64,000 nt of DNA from Luscinia megarhynchos. Lineage: Eukaryota; Chordata; Aves; Passeriformes; Turdidae. This document shows positions 1 through 41,590 of this stretch, piece by piece. The stretch is from assembly GCA_034336665.1 (NCBI GenBank), contig CM067590.1, forward strand, positions 5,120,459 to 5,184,458. Reading direction: 5' to 3'. The translations under genes and the position numbers were made by a program. The notes beneath the pieces are model-generated. The model had not been told where the DNA came from. It worked only from the letters and a program-made list of their open reading frames with translations, and did no database searches. The number at the start of each line of letters is the position of its first letter. The stretch's first letter is position 1.

Positions 1-30878
<30,878 letters not shown>

Positions 30879-31009
30879 AGGTACTGTTCTCCACCCTGAG
30901 CCCAGTGTGGCTCCAGCCTGTGCCCGTCCCTGCTGTGCTCTGTCTGGTCAGCCCCCTCCCTCAGCAGCAGCCATGGCCCTCTCACTGCCCTGAAATCAGA
31001 GACCTGCAA

Positions 31010-31188
31010 GGCCTGGCACAGAGGGGCCCAGAGCAGCTGTGGCTGCCCCATTCCTGAAGTGCCCAAGGCCAGGCTGGAGGGGCTTGGAGCAATCTGAGAT
31101 AGTGGGAGGTGTCCCGCCCATGGCAGGAGGTGGAATAAGATGAACTTTAATGTTCCTTCCCACCCAAGCCATTCCATGATTCTGTCTG
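31010..31188 (+). repeat. CR1-like LINE 3' fragment within the TCF3 3' region
   Basis: Plus orientation: 'ggcccagagcagctgtggct', 'tgggaggtgtcccgcccatg', 'ccattccatgattctgtctg'. Confidence 0.8.
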
Positions 31189-32429
31189 AGTGTCACACGC
31201 CCCATGGACACCCAAAGCCTCTGCCCCAGAGCACAGTGCAGCCCCATAGCTGGGATGGGGCTTTGGAGCTCTCTGAGTGGGCTCAGCTCTGCACCTCCCA
31301 GTCCTGCCCCCAGTTAGCTACTGGGAATGAGCAATTCCTTTTCCTTGTGAGAGGGAGGGGGCAGGTCCCAGAAATTGCAAGCGAGTCAGAGAAGGTGCAA
31401 ATCCCCTGGTAATTCTCTGATGGGCTGTTCCCATTTCTAAGGGAACCAGGAGCATCTGAGCAGTGCAGAGGTTGTGGGGGATTGAGCAGATCCAGGAGTG
31501 GTAGGGCAGGAGCTGATCCCAGATGGTGCCTGGAGAGGACAGAGTCCCTTGGTGTCCCCTGCCCCGGTGGGTGCCCGGGGGTGGCCTGACCAAAACAAAG
31601 GCAAAGCTCAGCTGCAACCTGCCAGGACAAGCTGCAGCAGGAGCACAGTTTTATTCTCATTTGAGTTCCTATCACTTCAGACTTTTTTTTAAATTTTATT
31701 TGTAGATCTTTTTGTTCCTCTGGATATGGAGATCTGTAGGAAGAAAACCCTTGGTGTGACCTGCAGCCCTGTTGACCCACAAACTGTAGTACTGCTCATA
31801 CTGACACATGCAGACGGATCCTGGCGAGACGTAAGGGGTGGAAAAAACACTTTGTCAGAAACAAAACGGAAACAAAAAATTGCCTTAAGTATAAAGTGCA
31901 GAACAGTCAATACATATCACTCAGTTAGGAGGGGGTGGCGTGTTCTCTTGGCTTGTTCACAAGCAGCCAGCAGCAAAATTGTGCCTAAGCTTGATATTTC
32001 TTTTTTAAAAAAAAAGAACATTAGTTATGAGATTTTTTATGTAGAACAAATAGCAATGCCTTTTGGTTTTTTTTAGCTTCTTTTGCATATGTTTTGTAAG
32101 CAACGAAAAAATTTTTTTTTGTATAAAAACATGTCTTGTACCCTCCGCTTTTCTGCTGCTGTTTCTATAGTTAACGTTGCATCTTTAGGATCAACCAGAA
32201 TATTGAAATTGTATTAAGAGAGACTGGATATAAAGAGAGGAATTCTCAGATTCGGCTCGGAAAGCCACTAAAAGCGAATGTAGCCACAGTGAGGGAATGT
32301 TCTTCCTTGCCTGGCTTGTACCTTCCATGACAAAACAAACAAACTCACGTGCTGAATTCACCATCTCTTTGCTTCGGCCACTTCTGATTTGGGAAAAGGA
32401 AGTTGAACAGCAAAGCGAGTGGCAGCAGA

Positions 32430-32640
32430 GCCCCCGCTCCCCCGGCGGCCGCCGAGGTGACTCACCGGCTTTGCTTTGTTCCCGGAGCTGCCGAGGGGAG
32501 GACGAGCTGCGGGGCAGATGCGGAGCAGCCCCGGCCGGCGCAGGACGGAGGCGCTGAGGGTGAGCGGAGCAGCGAGGGAGGCGCGGGGGAGGCGCCGCTG
32601 CCCGGAGCTGCGGGAGGCACTTCGGGACAGCACCGAACAA
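32430..32640. promoter_or_regulatory. CpG-rich cluster downstream of the TCF3 stop
   Basis: CpG-dense patch ('cccccggcggccgccgaggt', 'gcgggggaggcgccgctgcc') between an AT-rich block and ordinary sequence. It could be a small CpG island for a non-coding or antisense transcript. No gene is recognised on either strand. Confidence 0.35.
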
Positions 32641-35600
32641 AGACCGAGTGAACAAAGCTGGGAAGAGGCAGAGCAGCTGGAGCAGTGGATGCAGGGCCAG
32701 AAGCCGGGCAGCAGCAGCCCTGAGGATGCTGGAGCAGGAGAGGAGCGTGGCTCGCTCCTGGCTCGCTCAGCTCAGCAGCAGATCCCATCGGGAATGCAGA
32801 GCGCTGCCTCGGGGAGAGGAGTGGCCTCACCGCCTGCTGTCACCTGCTGTCACCTCTCCCAGGCGTCCTTGGAGGCAAACTGAGCTCAGCACTGTGCCGA
32901 GGGCTTGGAGTGGGCACTGTCACTGCCCCTGGGCTCCTCTCAGCCCTGCAAGGAGGGCAGCAGGAGCGCCTGTCCTGCACCACGTGCTGCAGCAGCAGCC
33001 TGGGCCAGCCATCCCTTCACTCCAGGGGATTCCCATCACTCCAGAGCACTCTGGAGTGCTCAGCAGCAGGAGGATCCCTGGCAGCCCCTCTGGGTGCCCC
33101 AGAGGTGTGTGGAGCAAAGAGCTACTGGGGGCCGTGGAAAAACATCCACCAGGAAATTACTCTTGTTTCTTCCCTCTCCTTCCTCTTCTGAAACATTTTG
33201 TGCCTGGTTCTTCCCAGCCCTGCAGAGCCCAGGCAGGCAGGGTGGTGCATGGGACTGGGTGCTGGTCTGGGGGATGTGGGGCTCTAAGCCCTTTCCTCTG
33301 CAGGATCCATCTCTGCCCTGTGCTGCTCCAGCCTGGGCTCCTGGGGGAGCTCTGTTGCTTTGGCACAGGGAGAGGGAGGGACTGGCAAACAGGACTTGGC
33401 AGCACCCCCAGGCTTTGGCACAGCCTGGTGCTCCCCCATGCCCATGGCTGTGCTCTGTGCTGGCAGTGCTCAGGGCAGTGCTTGTCTCCCTCCCACACCT
33501 GGGCACTGTGGCAGCTCCAGGCTGAGCCACTCCAAGTGCCAGGGCAGGGTGGGACTGTCCCTGCTGCCCTGGCCGTGCCCTGGGCTCCCCAGCACCCAGG
33601 CACTGCACTGAAGCTTTTGGCTGCTCCTGGCTTTCCCCAGCTTGCTGCTCCCACCATTCCTTCTGCTTGGTGAGACTCAGCAGCCCCAGCTCTGTCCCTG
33701 GGAAGGCCAGGAAAGCTCAGTGGTTCCAGTAACCCAGGCTCTGCTTGCTTGTGTGAACAAGCACATTTTAGCCTGATCAGCTGGTCAGGTTCCAGCCCTG
33801 GCTGCTCCCTCCCTTTGTTCTTCTGGCTGCTGAAGCAGTGGGCAGGGAAAGGGATGAGGTTTTCCTCCATGTGTGACAGCCTTGACTCCCATTCCTGCTC
33901 CAATGCAAATTGAAGGGCTCAGCAGCTGCTTTTTGTTTCATCCATGAGAGTTCCTGCTCCAGTGGTGGGACAGTGCTGGGGCTGCAAAGTCCCCACTGCT
34001 CAGGGGTTTTGGCTGGCTCAGTGCCCCTGTCCCAGGGCAGGGGGGAAGGAGCAGAGTCCCAGCCCTGGAAAGCTTGAAACCCTACAAAAAGTATTTTAAA
34101 GTGGTTCACAAACCCTTTGATTTTGCCCCAGGATTTGGAGGTGGCAGTCATGGACAAATGGACTTAATGGACTAGTCAAGAAAATTCCATAAATTCAACA
34201 AAATTGGAAATCTGAGATTTATGAGTTGTTCACAAATTTGCTGAACTTCTTCATCCCCTCCGAGTCCCACAGCCAGGGAGGAATCCCAGTGAGCCAGAGC
34301 CTTTCTCACTGTGCCTGAATTCCAGGCATTGCAACAAAAATGGGGCTTTTCAGCTGCATTTGGGTGGTTTAAGATGCTGCTTTGGCAGCAAATCCAGCCA
34401 ACTTCCTTCCATGGCAAGCTTGGGTGAAGATCCTTGAGCACAAGCCCGAGGAGGCAGGGTTTGGAAAGATCATTTCAAAAGCACAGTGTAGGGGTGGCAG
34501 TGCTCTCCCTGCAGCTGCCTCGATGGCACAGGGTGACACAGCTTTGTGTGCCAGCCCAGTGTGGCATCTCTGCTTGCCAGGTGCTCAGGGAACAATTGGG
34601 AAGAGCAGCAAGAAAAAATTCCTATGTCTTGCTCAGTGTGAACATGGTGCCTGTAACCAGCCAGGGGAAGTGGCTTTTCTAAAAACAACCACTGCCAGGT
34701 GCTGTCCCCAAAATGCCACAGCCCAGGCCTGAAATGTCACCCATAGCAATGGAAGTTGTCTTTAGGTGTTGTGGTGAGGGAGGGCCAGGTCTGCACCCTC
34801 CCCAGCCCAGAGCTCTGCTCCTTCCTCTGGGATCTCACAGATCCCCAGACTGCTCCTCTGCCTGTCCCCACAGCCAGGCCAGGTGTCACAGGTGGGTGAC
34901 ATGCTGTACAGTGCCACTGATTCCATTTTCTCCCTCTCTCAGCCTTTGCTGGCATGGCTGCTCCTGGGGACAGGTGCCCTCCTCTTTGGGGGCCACTGAG
35001 CCCCCCCAGAGCTTCCTTCATCACACAGGGGGGCTGCCTTCCCTTCTGTGCAGTTTCTAGTTCCTCTTTCCCCAGGCTGCATCCCAGTGAAGCAGCAGAG
35101 CTGGGACACTGCCATGGGACATTTCTTGTGTCCCCAGCCCAGGGGCCTCTCTTGCCCCTCTCAGCCAGCCCCTGTCTCTGCACACAGGCTGTGCATGCCC
35201 CAGTACTGGGGAGTGTCTGGAATCCAGTCTGTGAACAGTAAAATTGCAGATTTTTGTTTTCTCCCTTTTCAAAGCAGCTGCAGCCTCCCATGGGGTGGTG
35301 CTCAGGCAGTGGTGGCAGCTCCTGCTCAGTGCCCCAGGGAGCAGAATTCCAGCTCCAGCTGTTTGGCATCCACCCCTGCTGTGACCCCCATCAGATCTGC
35401 TCACAGCATCTTGGGGCTCTCTGCTCCCCTGCTGTCACAGCTGTCCCATAGAGTGTTGGCAGGGAAGATGGAATCAAGCTGTGGTTTCCTCAGGAGGCTG
35501 CAATTCCAGAGTCAGTGCAGAAACTGCTCTCCAAGGTCCTTTGTGTCCCACCAGTGTCCCCACTGAAGCCTTTGGGCCCTTGCTGGGTGGTTGCAGTTGT

Positions 35601-37278
35601 GGGGCCTCGAGAAACAAGAGGCTTTGGAAACCCTCAATCCCCTGCACCCCCTGAGCTTTGCTGCCAGCGTTGGGCCTGTGGAACCCAAGTTTCTCCTGCA
35701 GGCCCTGCAGTGCTACAGTGGGGAGCCTTGGCCAGCTCCAGTTCCGTCCCTGGGCTTGGGGAGGTGGAGCCGAGCTGGGGCTGGGGCTGGGGCTGGGCCA
35801 GAACAAGCCGTCAGCCCCCGGCTGCAGGGCTGGCTGGCCCAGAGCAAGCCCTGGCCACTGCCCTCCCCCATTCCTGCCCAGCACCAGCAATAGCAAGGCC
35901 TGTTTCCTGCACCCCGAGCTTGCACAAGGTCTTTGCCCTGTTAAAAATCCTATGCAAATCTTATCCCCCTCCCCTGTCCCAGGGCTCTGCAGATGCCAGC
36001 CCAGCCCGTTCCCTCTGCTCCTGTCCATGATTGCTCCTGAGTTCCTGCTCCCTGCTGCCCTCGGGGTCCAGCTTCATTCCTGGCAGCTCCAAAAGCATTT
36101 TGAGACTTGTGCCCTGGAGCTGGGAGGGGGCAGATGAGCCTGTGGGAACATCCAGCTCACACTGAGCACTGAACTGGAGGGGGCATGGCCTGGTCCTGGG
36201 GCTCCTCCACGCACCCTTCACCCTCCTGTGCCTTTGGCTCATGCTGGTGGGGCACTGCCAGCTCCTTCATCCCCCCAGCCCCTGGAAGGAGAAGCTGTTC
36301 CAGCTTGCTGCTGCCCAGACTGCCCTGCTCTAACAGCTGAGCCTCGGGCTCGGCTGGGGCTGCTCTTTCAGCCCCTGCAAGCCTGAGGGGGTGTTTCCCT
36401 TCCTTCCCTGCTCCCGGTCTCTGCAGGCAGCTCTCTGAGCTGTTTCCCTTGCAGAGGGGCAGCCGTGCCAGCAGCGCAGGAGGATTTGGGGCTGGGTGCT
36501 GCCCACAGCACAGCTGCCTCTCCCTGCCCTGGAGCAGTGTCAGGGGACCTGCTGCTCTGTACTTTGGTTTCCAGGACAATTCAGCCCTCCTGGGGAGCCA
36601 GCACTGCTGTGCCTTGGCCTGCAGGACTCCACGGGGAGGTGGGCTCTGGTGGTGCAGGCTCCACATGCCCTTCTGCCAAGCCTGTGTGTGTGTCCATCCC
36701 GAGCCCAGCTCAGGCTCAGTCCTGTCGTGGCTCTCCACACTGGTGTCTCTGTGCCCTGGTTTTGTGCCCCTCCTGCTCCTCGGGGCTCTCCATCCCCAGC
36801 CCTGCCGTGTGGAGGGTGAGGCTGTACCAGCCCAGGACGGCTCAGCCCCGTGTGCTGCAGCCCCAGCTGGGGACAGCAGAGGGGTCCTGCTTCCACGCGG
36901 GCTGTGCTGTGCCCCAGAGCATCCCTGGGCTGTGCCGGGGGCTCTGCAGCTCCCCCTCCATTGCCACGTCTTCCCAAATCACCCCAACCCAGCAGCTTTT
37001 GACAAACCTTGTTCATGGACCACTGGGGAGGGAAGGGGCCGCGCACCAGGCACTGCTGGTGTGCCAGAGAGGGAAGGAGCAGCACGGGGGGGATCCAGCC
37101 CCACACATGGCAGTGACCCCCAGCTCCTGCTCCCCGGGCAAACAAAGCATTCTTGGGATGCTCTTTCTCTATTTTTGTAGGAATGGGGGTGGGAGAGCAG
37201 ATGGATGATGCCTGCGGAAGTTGTTTATTTTTAACCCTGTAGAAAGTTTTGGGTTGTTTTTGGTTTTTTGGCCTTCAA

Positions 37279-37284
37279 AATAAA
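37279..37284 (+). terminator. TCF3: Candidate polyadenylation signal (TCF3, first)
   Basis: AATAAA in 'cttcaaaataaaaaaatggt', inside an AT-rich 3'-end-like block. Confidence 0.4.
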
Positions 37285-37379
37285 AAAATGGTCCTTGCTT
37301 TTGATGTTTATGCTGCCTACCTGTAAATCCAGATGTACTTAAGTGGCTGAAATCCTTGTTCTTAAATCAGATACACATT

Positions 37380-37450
37380 ATAGTTTTGAACTATATATAT
37401 AGTAAATATATATATATATATGCCTAACCCAGCAAAAAAAAAAAAAATTA
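37380..37450. repeat. TA-rich microsatellite and A run
   Basis: 'ctatatatatagtaaatata' continuing as TA repeats, then a run of about 13 A at 37435-37447. Confidence 0.8.
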
Positions 37451-37670
37451 AAGTATTTGGGGGTGGGAAATGCGTTGCTCTTTGAAATGAATCACAATTG
37501 GGGGATGAAATTGTGTTTCTGAGTGCCTCAAGATATGAATTGTTTTCATTTTTTTAAATAATTTTATACAAGTGTCAAAACAGCTGGCTGGATTATTTGG
37601 AATTTTTAAATAATCCTAACTTTTTTAAAGTAGATTTTGAGAACTGTCCTGTATATAACAGTAATGTAGC

Positions 37671-37676
37671 AATAAA
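37671..37676 (+). terminator. TCF3: Candidate polyadenylation signal (TCF3, second)
   Basis: AATAAA in 'gtagcaataaatgtgacatt'. Confidence 0.4.
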
Positions 37677-37757
37677 TGTGACATTTTATAACAATATTAC
37701 TTTTTTTATCCCCATGTGTGTCCTTCAGATGTTGTATCCCTAGGAATGAAAAGTTGG

Positions 37758-37763
37758 AATAAA
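37758..37763 (+). terminator. TCF3: Candidate polyadenylation signal (TCF3, distal)
   Basis: AATAAA in 'agttggaataaaggctttgc' followed within ~15 bases by a T-rich then A-rich stretch. Most likely distal end of the TCF3 transcript. Confidence 0.5.
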
Positions 37764-37964
37764 GGCTTTGCCTTGTTTTAAAAAACAAAAAAACAAAAAG
37801 AAAACACCAGACACTTGCTCTGGATGTGGATCCTGCCCCTGCATCACTCTTGTTTCCTTACCTCTGCCCCTGGGGAGCACCTACAAGTGGGAAATCCAGT
37901 TAAATGCCCCCAGCCCATCCCAGGAGCCCAGCACAGACTGGTGATGGGAGAAATTCATCAAATC

Positions 37965-38368
37965 AGAGTCGTTAAAAAGACCTTTAAGATCATCAAGTCC
38001 ACCTGTCAGCTCACCACTGACCCGTGCCCCAAGCAGCACATCCATTGTCTGGACACTTGCAGGGATGGTGACTTTACCCTTCTGCCCCTGTTCTGACAAC
38101 ACTGTGAAGAAATTTGTCCTGATATCCAACCTAAACCTTTTCTGGCACGACTTGGGGCCATTTCCTCTCGTCCTGTCCCTTGTTCCCTGGGAACAGAGCC
38201 CAGCCCCCACCTGCCTGCACCCTCCTGCCCTTTGGGCTCCAGTGTCCCCCAGGCCTTTCACAGAATTACAGACTGACTGGGCTTGGAAAGGACCATAAAC
38301 CCATCTCGTTCCACTCCTTGCCACAAGCCCATCCAGCCTGGCCCTGGACACTTGCAGAGACATCTGCC
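37965..38368 (-). repeat. CR1-like LINE copies, two adjoining minus-strand pieces
   Basis: First piece about 37965-38260 ('aagatcatcaagtccacctg', 'aacctaaaccttttctggca'). Second about 38262-38368 ('acagaattacagactgactg', 'ccatccagcctggccctgga'). Different subfamilies, suggesting one landed beside or in the other. Confidence 0.72.
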
Positions 38369-38512
38369 GGCAGCAGCCTTCCTTCCCCAGGTGTGCATCT
38401 CAATGGCAGCAGCCTTCCTTCCCCAGGTGTGCATCTCAATGGCAGCAGCCTTCCTTCCCCAGGTGTGCATCTCAATGGCAGCAGCCTTCCTTCCCCAGGT
38501 GTGCTGCCTGTG
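38369..38512. repeat. 36-base tandem repeat, 4 copies
   Basis: Units begin at 38369, 38405, 38441 and 38477, each 'ggcagcagccttccttcccc' plus 'aggtgtgcatctcaat'; the last diverges at its end. Near-identical copies indicate recent expansion. Confidence 0.95.
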
Positions 38513-38689
38513 TTTTCACTGTGCTGCTCTGGCTCGAGGCTCGTGCAGAGCAGGACAAACAGTCCCCACTGAGTGTTTCTGGGTTACATCTCCCTTAGCC
38601 TTGGGTGCCTTGTCTCAGCAGTGAGGCAGCTCTGCCCTCCCCAAGCTGCTCTGGGTGCATGGAATGACAGTCTCTTAAACTCCATCATA

Positions 38690-38818
38690 AAATCACAGAT
38701 AAACTCCATCATAAAATCACAGAATCATTAAGATGGTGAAAGACTTTGAAGATCACCCAGTCCAACTATTAACCTGGCAGCACTGCCAGGGGCAGCCACA
38801 GCTGCTCTGGGGTATCTG
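38690..38818 (-). repeat. CR1-like LINE 3' fragment
   Basis: Minus orientation: 'aatcacagaatcattaagat', 'gatcacccagtccaactatt', 'cagccacagctgctctgggg'. A short direct repeat 'taaactccatcataaaatca' precedes it. Confidence 0.7.
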
Positions 38819-38933
38819 CTCCCCTGTTCCTCTTCCATGTTCCTAAGAGGCTGAGCAGGCTCCCAGCAGAGCCTGGGACCATTATGGAACTGATGGTGAT
38901 TTTGAGCCTCTCCTGAAATAGCTGGCTGGAAAC

Positions 38934-39142
38934 TCCCTCTCCTCTCCTCTCCTCTCCTCTCCTCTCCTCTCCTCTCCTCTCCTCTCCTCTCCTCTCCTCT
39001 CCTCTCCTCTCCTCTCCTCTCCTCTCCTCTCCTCTCCTCTCCTCTCCTCTCCTCTCCTCTCCTCTCCTCTCCTCTCCTCTCCTCTCCTCTCCTCTCCTCT
39101 CCTCTCCTCTCCTCTCCTCTCCTCTCCTCTCCTCTCCTCTCC
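38934..39142. repeat. Pure CTCCT pentanucleotide microsatellite
   Basis: About 41 uninterrupted copies, over 200 bases all pyrimidine on the + strand. It opens every frame on the minus strand as ERRGE-type frames, which are not genes. Confidence 0.98.
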
Positions 39143-39606
39143 GGGGACACTGAGTGGCCATGACAGGAGGGTTTGCAGAGAGCACTGATGGGCACTGGGG
39201 AAATCGCTGTGGCAAGGGCGCAGCACAAGAGGCTGAGCAGCAGTGCCAGCTCAGTGCCAGCACCGCCACCCCCTCAGGGCTCGTGTCCCCTCCCAGCCTG
39301 GGGACACCCTGTCCGCTCAGGCCTCATGTCCCCTCTCCAGGGCAGGGGCAGCCTGTTCCCCCACGGAGCCGCTGTGCTCTCTCCGGGGCGGGGACAGCCC
39401 GTCCCCGGCCCGGGTCCCCCTCAGGGCTCATGTTCTCTCAGGGCTGGTGTCAGGGCTCTTGTCCCTCCCCAGCACGGGGACAGCCTGTCCCTTCAGGGCT
39501 CGTGTCCCCTCTCCGGTGTGGGGACAGCCCGTCCTCGGCCCGTGTCCCCTCAGGGTGGCCTGTGTCCCCTCAGGGCCCGTGTGCGGTCCCCACAGGCAGG
39601 GCTGCA

Positions 39607-40205
39607 GCCCCTCAGCCCCTCAGCCCCTCAGCCCCTCAGCCCCGCCCCAGTGCCGGCCCCGCCCCGGTTCCAGCCCCGCCCCGCCCAGTTCCAGCCCCGC
39701 CCCGCCCCGGTTCCAGCCCCGCCCCGCCCCGCCCCGGTTCCAGCCCCGCCCCGCCCCGGTTCCGGCCCCGCCCCGCCCCGGTTCCAGCCCCGCCCCGCCC
39801 TGTTCCAGCCCAGCCCCGCCCCGCCCTGTTCCAGCCCCGCCCACCCCGGTTCCAGCCCCGCCCCGCCCCGGTTCCAGCCCCGCCCCGCCCTGTTCCAGCC
39901 CAGCCCCGCCCCGCCCCGGTTCCAGCCCCGCCCCGCCCCGGTTCCAGCCCCGCCCCGCCCCGGTTCCAGCCCCGCCCCGCCCTGTTCCAGCCCAGCCCCG
40001 CCCCGCCCTGTTCCAGCCCCGCCCACCCCGGTTCCAGCCCCGCCCCGCCCCGGTTCCAGCCCCGCCCCGCCCCGGTTCCAGCCCCGCCCCGCCCAGTTCC
40101 AGCCCCGCCCCGCCCAGTTCCAGCCCCGCCCCGCCCAGTTCCAGCCCCGCCCCGCCCCGGTTCCAGCCCCGCCCCGCCCCGGTTCCAGCCCCGCCCCGCC
40201 GCAGC
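39607..40205. repeat. GC-box minisatellite upstream of UQCR11
   Basis: About 24 units of roughly 20-27 bases built on 'ccccgccccgccccggttcc ag' (variants cccagttccag, ccctgttccag), preceded by 'cagcccct' repeats at 39607-39643. Every unit holds GGGGCGGGG-type Sp1/KLF boxes in reverse complement. It ends about 77 bases before the UQCR11 start codon. Confidence 0.95.
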
Positions 40206-40281
40206 CCCGCGCGTGCTCAGAGCGGCCCCGCCGCCACGGCCGCGCCGGCGCTCGGGGTCACTTTGAGGCGGAGCCGTCGCC
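40206..40281 (+). promoter_or_regulatory. UQCR11: UQCR11 core promoter / 5' UTR
   Basis: CpG-rich, TATA-less sequence ('gccgccacggccgcgccggc') between the minisatellite and ATG. The start context gccgtcgccATGt is a fair Kozak site. The transcription start is not determined. Confidence 0.6.
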
Positions 40282-40331
40282 ATGTTGAGCCAGATGCTGG
40301 GGCCGCGCTACGCGCAACTGCTGAAGACCTG
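40282..40331 (+). CDS. UQCR11: UQCR11 exon 1, coding part
   Basis: 16 codons plus TG of a split tryptophan codon; donor gtgagg at 40332. Confidence 0.96.
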
Positions 40332-41590
40332 GTGAGGAGGGACCGGGCTGCCCTCCCGGGCTCTGTCCGCTCCGGCCCGGGGTGTCTGTCCGCTCCGGCC
40401 CGGGGTGTCTGTCCGCTCCGGCCCGGGGTGTCCGTCCGCTCGGACCCGGGGTGTCCGTCCGCTCGGACCCGGGGTGTCCGTCCGCTCGGACCCGGGGTGT
40501 CCGTCCGCTCCGGCCCGGGCTCTGCTCGCCCGGCCCGGCGTTCTGCGCTCCCCTCACCGCGCACTCCGCGCGCTCTGTGGGAGCCTGAAGGGCGTCCCGA
40601 CCCTTCCCCAGGCGGTGCCGAGGCCTCCCCGTGCCCTCCGCGCCCTGGGAGGGTCTCGGGCCTGTCGTGGGTGCGGAGCGGCGCTCGGGCCGGGCCTGAG
40701 GGCTTGCGGCCCACCCGGCGCTGGCTGTATTTCACATATATAAATATGGCAGTGCCCGTGGGTGCCCTTTGCAGGGCTGTGGGAGGCAAAACTAAGTTTT
40801 GTCGGGGGGGCAGAACGACGGGATGTGACTGCAGCAGGGTATGGCAGTGTGACTCCTCTTTGCTGAGTGATTGTCTTTTTGAGTAAAAAACTGTGACCTT
40901 TTTCCTGTCAGATATCTTAACTGCCCTGAGGACTAATGCTGTTCCATGTCTGTGAGGTTGTTTCAGTATTTCTGTGTCCAGTTTGGTCACCACAAGATCA
41001 AAGGAGGGACCCGGAGCTGGGGAAGGGCTGAGGAGCAGCTGAGGGCACTGGGCTCGTTCAGCTGGAGCAGAGGAGACTGAGGGGAGACTCCAGGGGCTGA
41101 GCTCTGCTCTGGGCAGGGCCAGGAGCCCAGCAAGGGCTGGAGCTGTGCCAGGCCTTGGCACGGAGCTCAGGGAAAGGTTCTTCCCCCCGAGGGTGCTGGG
41201 CCCTGCCCAGGCTCCCCAGGGAATGGTCCCCAAGGCTGCCAGAGCTGCAGGAGCCTTTGGACACTCTCAGGGATGCTCAGGGTGGGTTATCTGTGCAGGG
41301 ATTGGAGTTGGAATTGATTCTTGTGGGTCCCTTCCAGCTCAGGATATTCTGGAATTCTAAGCTTTTTTTCCTGATTGAGGTGATTTTCTCAGGTACCTCA
41401 GCCATGAGCATCTTCCAGGCTTCTCACAGTGCTAATTTGTTTACCTGTGTGTGTGTGTCTCGTCTTTAGGACCCCCACCCTGGTGACGTGGGGTGGTGTG
41501 GCTGGTGTCGGTGTGATCTGGGCCACAGACTGGAAGCTGGTCTTGCAGTACGTTCCCTACATCGGTGGCAAGTTCAAAACTGAGGACTGA
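40282..41590 (+). CDS. UQCR11: UQCR11, cytochrome b-c1 complex subunit 10 (56 aa)
   Basis: Smallest subunit of mitochondrial complex III, in the inner membrane next to cytochrome b and the Rieske protein; helps complex stability rather than catalysis (family knowledge). Joined from 40282-40331 and 41470-41590, giving exactly 56 residues like human. N-terminus MLSQMLGPRYAQLLKTW against human MVTRFLGPRYRELVKNW; WATDWKLVLQYVPYIGGKFK against WATDWRLILDWVPYINGKFK. One transmembrane helix about residues 19-35 (LVTWGGVAGVGVIWATD). No cleavable presequence expected. It lies between TCF3 and MBD3 as in human. Confidence 0.97.
40362..40520. repeat. 23-base tandem repeat in UQCR11 intron 1
   Basis: About six units, clear starts at 40381, 40404, 40427, 40450, 40473 and 40496: 'ggtgtctgtccgctccggcc cgg' with a ctcggacccgg variant. 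Each unit has three or more CpGs. Confidence 0.93.
41005..41360 (+). repeat. CR1-like LINE fragment, second subfamily
   Basis: Plus orientation: 'gggacccggagctggggaag', 'gggctcgttcagctggagca', ending 'aggatattctggaattctaa'. Nearly identical to part of 47470-47780. Confidence 0.8.

Larger units (their letters stand above)
30879..37785 (+). other. TCF3: Probable TCF3 3' UTR / 3' flank
   Basis: No AATAAA was seen between the stop codon and 37279, so the transcript may run ~6.4-6.9 kb past it. AT-rich blocks at about 31690-32330 and 37150-37785 look UTR-like. The middle (about 32330-37150) is GC-rich, unique and without a convincing gene. A CR1 stub (31010) and a CpG cluster (32430) lie inside. 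Extent is inferred; an internal polyadenylation site with a variant hexamer or a separate non-coding transcript is possible. Confidence 0.5.
37786..39606. other. Intergenic region TCF3-UQCR11
   Basis: Filled largely by CR1 pieces, a 36-base tandem repeat and a CTCCT microsatellite (listed separately), then GC-rich sequence with repeated 'tcagggctcgtgtcccctc' phrases at about 39270-39600. No gene seen. Confidence 0.7.
40332..41469 (+). other. UQCR11: UQCR11 intron 1
   Basis: Starts with a CpG-rich 23-base tandem array, then unique DNA, then a CR1 copy (41005-41360). Ends in a TG-repeat and pyrimidine tract, 'tgtgtgtgtctcgtctttag'. Confidence 0.8.

Noticed and set aside
38728..39269. ERRGE-type repeat protein on the minus strand
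   Set aside because: Translation of the CTCCT microsatellite in all three frames.
39154..40886. Open frames of 370-547 codons on the + strand and 338 on the - strand around the UQCR11 promoter
   Set aside because: They read the GC-box minisatellite as Pro/Ala or Gly-rich repeats in several frames at once; no family resemblance, and the real UQCR11 exon lies across them.
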